Shown piece after piece: positions 61,173 to 64,000 of a stretch of DNA of 64,000 nucleotides (within the stretch, counting starts at the first letter, position 1; every line of letters starts with the position of its first letter). Position numbers and translations under genes: made by a program. Where the stretch lies: NCBI RefSeq assembly GCF_000687715.1, contig NZ_JHXD01000003.1, positions 186,001 to 250,000 on the forward strand, given 5' to 3'. The stretch comes from Xylanibacter ruminicola Ga6B6. Its GTDB lineage: Bacteria; Bacteroidota; Bacteroidia; Bacteroidales; Bacteroidaceae. Under the pieces are notes generated by a model, which saw only the letters and a program-made list of their open reading frames with translations, was not told where the DNA came from and searched no databases.

Positions 61173-62429
61173 TTAGTTGTAGCACATCTCTCCGTGCTCG
61201 TAGATATCCAAGCCCTCTTCCTCGATACGCTTGCTAACGCGCAGGCCGTGAATCTTCTTAATGCTGTAGAACAATACTACACCACATAAAGCAGCCCAGA
61301 GGTCGATAACCAGAATACCGAACAGCTCAGCACCGAAGAAACCGAAACCGTGGCCGTAGAAAGCACCGTTTGAGGTTGACAGCAGACCGGTCATCAGGGT
61401 ACCCAGGATACCGCAAACACCGTGTACTGACGAAGCACCTACAGGGTCGTCGATGTGCAGCTTGTGATCGATAAACTCGATGGCGTAAACCAGTACGATA
61501 CCGCAAACAAGACCGATGATAACTGCGCCGAAGGGTGATACCAGGTCGCAACCGGCGGTGATACCTACCAATCCTGCCAGCACACCGTTAAGGGTGAGTG
61601 AGAGTGATGGTTTGCCATACTTGATATAGGTAAGGAACATGGTAGCAGTTCCACCTGCTACAGCAGCCAGGTTAGTGGTAAGGAATACGTGGCTGATGGC
61701 AATGCGGTTAACCTCGCCGCTGGCAGCCAGCTGTGAACCGGGGTTGAATCCGAACCATCCCAACCACAGGATGAATACGCCCAGAGCAGCCATGGCCAGG
61801 TTATGTCCAGGAATAGCGCGGCTCTTGCCGTCCTCACCATACTTGCCTACACGGGGACCAAGGGCGATAGCACCTACCAGGGCCAGCACACCACCTACGC
61901 TGTGTACGATAGCCGAACCGGCAAAGTCGTGGAACACGTCACCAAAGGTAGTCATCATAAAGCTATCGGCAGCATCGTTGCAGAGCCAGCCGCCACCCCA
62001 TGTCCAGTGACCCTCTACAGGGTAGATAATCAGTGAGATAACTGCACTGTAAACCAGATACATCGAGAACTTTGTGCGCTCGGCCATAGCACCACTAACG
62101 ATGGTTGCGGCAGTGGCACAGAATACGGTTTCGAAAATCAGGAAACCCTCTACAGGCAGGTCGCTCTCGTAAAAGCTCAGGTCGCCCCAGTTAGGCATAC
62201 CGATAAAACCGCCCAGCACGTCGCCACCAAACATAAAGCCGAAGCCAAGGAAGAAGAACAGCAGCGAGCCGAACATAAAATCTACAAAGTTCTTCATCAG
62301 GATGTTAGCGGTGTTCTTACTGCGTGTAAATCCAGCTTCACACAGCGCAAAACCTGGCTGCATCCAGAAAACCAACATAGCTGCCAATAGCATCCATACG
62401 GTATCGAGTGAAATTCCAATTTCGTTCAT
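61173..62429 (-). CDS. amtB: Ammonium transporter
   Basis: A 418-residue Amt/MEP/Rh-family channel with eleven predicted transmembrane helices. The N-terminal WMLLAAMLVFWMQPGFALCE, the conserved HSVGGVLALVGA, ASSVHGVCGILGTLMTG and the ammonium-pore residues FNPGSQLAA are in place. No signal peptide is evident. It sits 47 bp downstream of glnK, the classical partner that plugs the channel when nitrogen is plentiful. Confidence 0.96.
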   Translation of the reverse strand: MNEIGISLDTVWMLLAAMLVFWMQPGFALCEAGFTRSKNTANILMKNFVDFMFGSLLFFFLGFGFMFGGDVLGGFIGMPNWGDLSFYESDLPVEGFLIFETVFCATAATIVSGAMAERTKFSMYLVYSAVISLIIYPVEGHWTWGGGWLCNDAADSFMMTTFGDVFHDFAGSAIVHSVGGVLALVGAIALGPRVGKYGEDGKSRAIPGHNLAMAALGVFILWLGWFGFNPGSQLAASGEVNRIAISHVFLTTNLAAVAGGTATMFLTYIKYGKPSLSLTLNGVLAGLVGITAGCDLVSPFGAVIIGLVCGIVLVYAIEFIDHKLHIDDPVGASSVHGVCGILGTLMTGLLSTSNGAFYGHGFGFFGAELFGILVIDLWAALCGVVLFYSIKKIHGLRVSKRIEEEGLDIYEHGEMCYN

Positions 62430-62476
62430 AATCCTGAAAATTTTAATTTAATTCTTAATGTTCAATGTTCAAAGAA

Positions 62477-62824
62477 CTATTTCTTATCTCTCAATACGGT
62501 GTCGCCGTTCTCGCCTGTGCGAATGCTCCAAGTGTCAATCACATCGCTTACAAAGATACGACCGTCGCCGATTTCACCAGTGTGTGCTACCTGCAGAATG
62601 ACCTTTACGGTTGGATCGAGAAACATATCGCGGCACACAATGGTGATGGCCACGCGCTCGATTACGTCGGTACTGTACTGTACACCACGATAGATGCGCT
62701 CCTGACGGCTCTGACCAATGCCGTGAACGTCGTGGTACTCAAACCAGTCGATGTCGGATGATAGCAAAGCAGCTTTCACCTCCTCGAACTTAGTCTTTCG
62801 GATAATCGCTTCAATCTTTTTCAT
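62477..62824 (-). CDS. glnK: Nitrogen regulatory protein PII
   Basis: A 115-residue PII trimer subunit that senses energy and 2-oxoglutarate and controls AmtB. The N-terminus is MKKIEAIIRKTKFEEVKAAL. The T-loop, about residues 40-55, holds RIYRGVQYSTD with a tyrosine at the usual uridylylation position, though the preceding loop (DVHGIGQSRQE) differs from the common GRQKG-type. The signature TGEIGDGRIFVSDV closes the family call. As first gene of the cluster it should respond to nitrogen limitation. Confidence 0.95.
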   Translation of the reverse strand: MKKIEAIIRKTKFEEVKAALLSSDIDWFEYHDVHGIGQSRQERIYRGVQYSTDVIERVAITIVCRDMFLDPTVKVILQVAHTGEIGDGRIFVSDVIDTWSIRTGENGDTVLRDKK

Positions 62825-62869
62825 ACCTCTTAAACTTTTACCTAATTATTATAATAAATTGTTAAATTG

Positions 62870-62884
62870 ATGACACTTTGTCAT
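62870..62884. promoter_or_regulatory. Palindrome in the glnK leader, candidate operator
   Basis: ATGACA-CTT-TGTCAT is a perfect 6-bp dyad, lying between the -7 box (62895) and the glnK start (62824). It could bind a repressor or form a small leader hairpin. Confidence 0.4.
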
Positions 62885-62894
62885 TTCTTGGGTG

Positions 62895-62925
62895 CAAAGT
62901 TAATGCATTTTGTAAGTAAAACAAG
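62895..62925 (-). promoter_or_regulatory. Promoter of the glnK-amtB cluster
   Basis: On the minus strand CTTG (62922-62925), a 19-bp spacer and TAACTTTG (62895-62902). The imperfect -33 element suggests activator dependence. Confidence 0.5.
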
Positions 62926-63078
62926 TGCTTTTTGTTTCATTTTGTTATAAAAGATTTTAAGTCGTTATCTTTTTGTTAGCGTTAACAGTGTTTTACTTTT
63001 AAATTGTAAGCAAAACAACTATTAATGCTTACGAATTGTTACTTTTCATTAAATCGAAGGTGATTATGCTAAGTATTT

Positions 63079-63110
63079 TTTGAATTTTCTTTCAAAAAGT
63101 GCTACCTTTG
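63079..63110 (+). promoter_or_regulatory. Promoter of dapL
   Basis: TTTG at 63079-63082, a 20-bp spacer and TACCTTTG at 63103-63110, exact consensus, 28 bp before the start. Confidence 0.8.
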
Positions 63111-63138
63111 CACCCGAAATTAAATAGGTTTATATTAT

Positions 63139-64000
63139 ATGGCATTAGTAAACGACCACTTCTTGAAGCTGCCGAACAATTATCTGTTCGCCGACATTGC
63201 AAAAAAGGTAAACGCCTTTAAGGCCATGCATCCCAAGGTGGATGTCATTTCGCTGGGTATAGGCGATGTAACGCAACCACTGGCGCCAGCCGTTATCGAG
63301 GCTATCCACAAGGCTGCCGACGAAATGGCCACCCGTCAAGGGTTCCGTGGCTACGGACCTGAGCAGGGCTACGATTTCTTGCGCGATGCTATCTTGAAGA
63401 ACGATTTCCTGCCACGTGGTATCCATCTGGATCGCGACGAGGTGTTTATCAACGATGGTGCCAAGAGCGATACGGGTAACATTCAGGAACTGGTGCGCTG
63501 GGATAACTCTATCGGCGTTACCGATCCTATCTATCCTGTTTACATCGATTCGAACGTGATGATTGGTCGTGCGGGAGTTCAGGAGAATGGTCGTTGGTCT
63601 AATGTGCTGTATATGCCTTGTAATGCCGAGAACGGTTTTGTGCCCCAGCTGCCCGACCGCCGTGTCGACGTGATCTACCTGTGCTATCCTAACAACCCCA
63701 CAGGTACCGTTATCTCTAAGGCCGAGCTGCGCAAGTGGGTAAACTACGCGCTTAAGAACGATACCCTCATCTTCTACGATGCTGCTTATCAGGCTTACAT
63801 CCAGGACGATGAGATTCCCCATAGCATCTACGAGATTCGTGGTGCCCGCAAGTGCGCTATCGAGTTCCACTCGTACTCCAAGACGGCAGGCTTTACTGGT
63901 GTGCGCTGCGGCTACACCATCGTGCCTAAGGAGGTTACGGCTGCCACTCTCGATGGCGAGCGCATCCCTCTTAACCCCCTGTGGAACCGTCGCCAGTGTA
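63139..64000 (+). CDS. dapL: LL-diaminopimelate aminotransferase, 3' end outside the window
   Basis: The visible 287 residues belong to a fold-type I PLP aminotransferase of about 410 residues. Markers are the N-terminal NYLFADIAKKVNAF, ISLGIGDVTQPL, GYGPEQGYDFLRDAI, CYPNNPTGTVIS and the PLP lysine in SYSKTAGFTGVRCGY. DapL converts tetrahydrodipicolinate directly to LL-diaminopimelate in lysine synthesis. The window ends before the stop codon. It has a consensus promoter and is divergent from glnK. Confidence 0.93.
   Translation, partial: MALVNDHFLKLPNNYLFADIAKKVNAFKAMHPKVDVISLGIGDVTQPLAPAVIEAIHKAADEMATRQGFRGYGPEQGYDFLRDAILKNDFLPRGIHLDRDEVFINDGAKSDTGNIQELVRWDNSIGVTDPIYPVYIDSNVMIGRAGVQENGRWSNVLYMPCNAENGFVPQLPDRRVDVIYLCYPNNPTGTVISKAELRKWVNYALKNDTLIFYDAAYQAYIQDDEIPHSIYEIRGARKCAIEFHSYSKTAGFTGVRCGYTIVPKEVTAATLDGERIPLNPLWNRRQC

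Larger units (their letters stand above)
62825..63138. other. Intergenic region between glnK and dapL
   Basis: This divergent region of 314 bp is AT-rich and contains the promoters for glnK and dapL and the dyad at 62870. No coding frame or RNA gene was seen in it. Confidence 0.7.

Overview
The window is a stretch of a Bacteroidales chromosome, most likely a gut or rumen Prevotella-type organism. The signs are a full-length sprA (type IX secretion translocon, known only from Bacteroidota), many exact matches to the Bacteroidota housekeeping promoter (TTTG, 19-21 bp, TAnnTTTG), few strong Shine-Dalgarno sites, a BT4734/DUF3987 gene next to an HU-like gene and a 'smalltalk' microprotein, and a dapL-type aminotransferase. 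No tRNA, rRNA, CRISPR array or complete insertion sequence was seen.

Layout. 1-4954: glycine cleavage operon gcvT(partial)-gcvH-gcvPA-gcvPB-lpd, converging on purN and ddh (4972-6438, minus). 6642-14192: ruvA and the giant sprA. 14197-15289 (minus): a predicted outer-membrane barrel protein and a DUF486 membrane protein. 15483-19307: etfB-etfA-small membrane protein-acyl-CoA dehydrogenase. 19464-20696: exported esterase. 20744-26217: an accessory block of minus-strand genes (primase/DUF3987-like protein and five unrecognised genes) bounded by perfect 21-bp direct repeats. 26424-28428: HU-like protein, smalltalk microprotein, Fic protein and a small conserved protein. 28459-35318: adenine deaminase, C_GCAxxG_C_C protein, then (minus) mutY, serB, dacB and a carboxypeptidase-regulatory-domain protein. 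35438-40372: nadB-dnaG-cls; rsmD, a DUF3822 protein and a 31-residue microprotein run the other way. 41865-43289: RecD-like helicase. 43259-58578: a two-component system and a large TolC/HlyD/ABC-permease array. 58683-62824 (minus): glnK-amtB-porin-like-asnB, a nitrogen-assimilation cluster. 63139 to the edge: dapL.

The strongest new observation is in the ABC array. Each of its four transcription units is preceded by the same cassette: two 17-bp dyads separated by exactly 6 bp, then exactly 49 bp to a TAnnTTTG box, with a CTTG element exactly 20 bp before that box. The dyads fit TGTMTAA-N3-TTAGACA and TGT-N4-N3-TCATACR. The array is divergent from a histidine kinase and a short response regulator (receiver plus Fis-type helix-turn-helix, no AAA+ domain), which is the obvious candidate to bind the cassettes. 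One cassette also overlaps the regulator's own promoter region, and another is interleaved with an intrinsic terminator.

Several repeat families cut across the annotation: an ATTCGTGTA-based hairpin family (three sites, one inside a coding region), a 21-bp ACTGTGATACTGCG family (four sites, two forming a MITE-like element), 22-bp-period palindromes inside the TolC gene, a 9-bp CTAG repeat inside sprA, and a duplicated 3' end of asnB. All function calls are from reading the sequence; no database search was possible.
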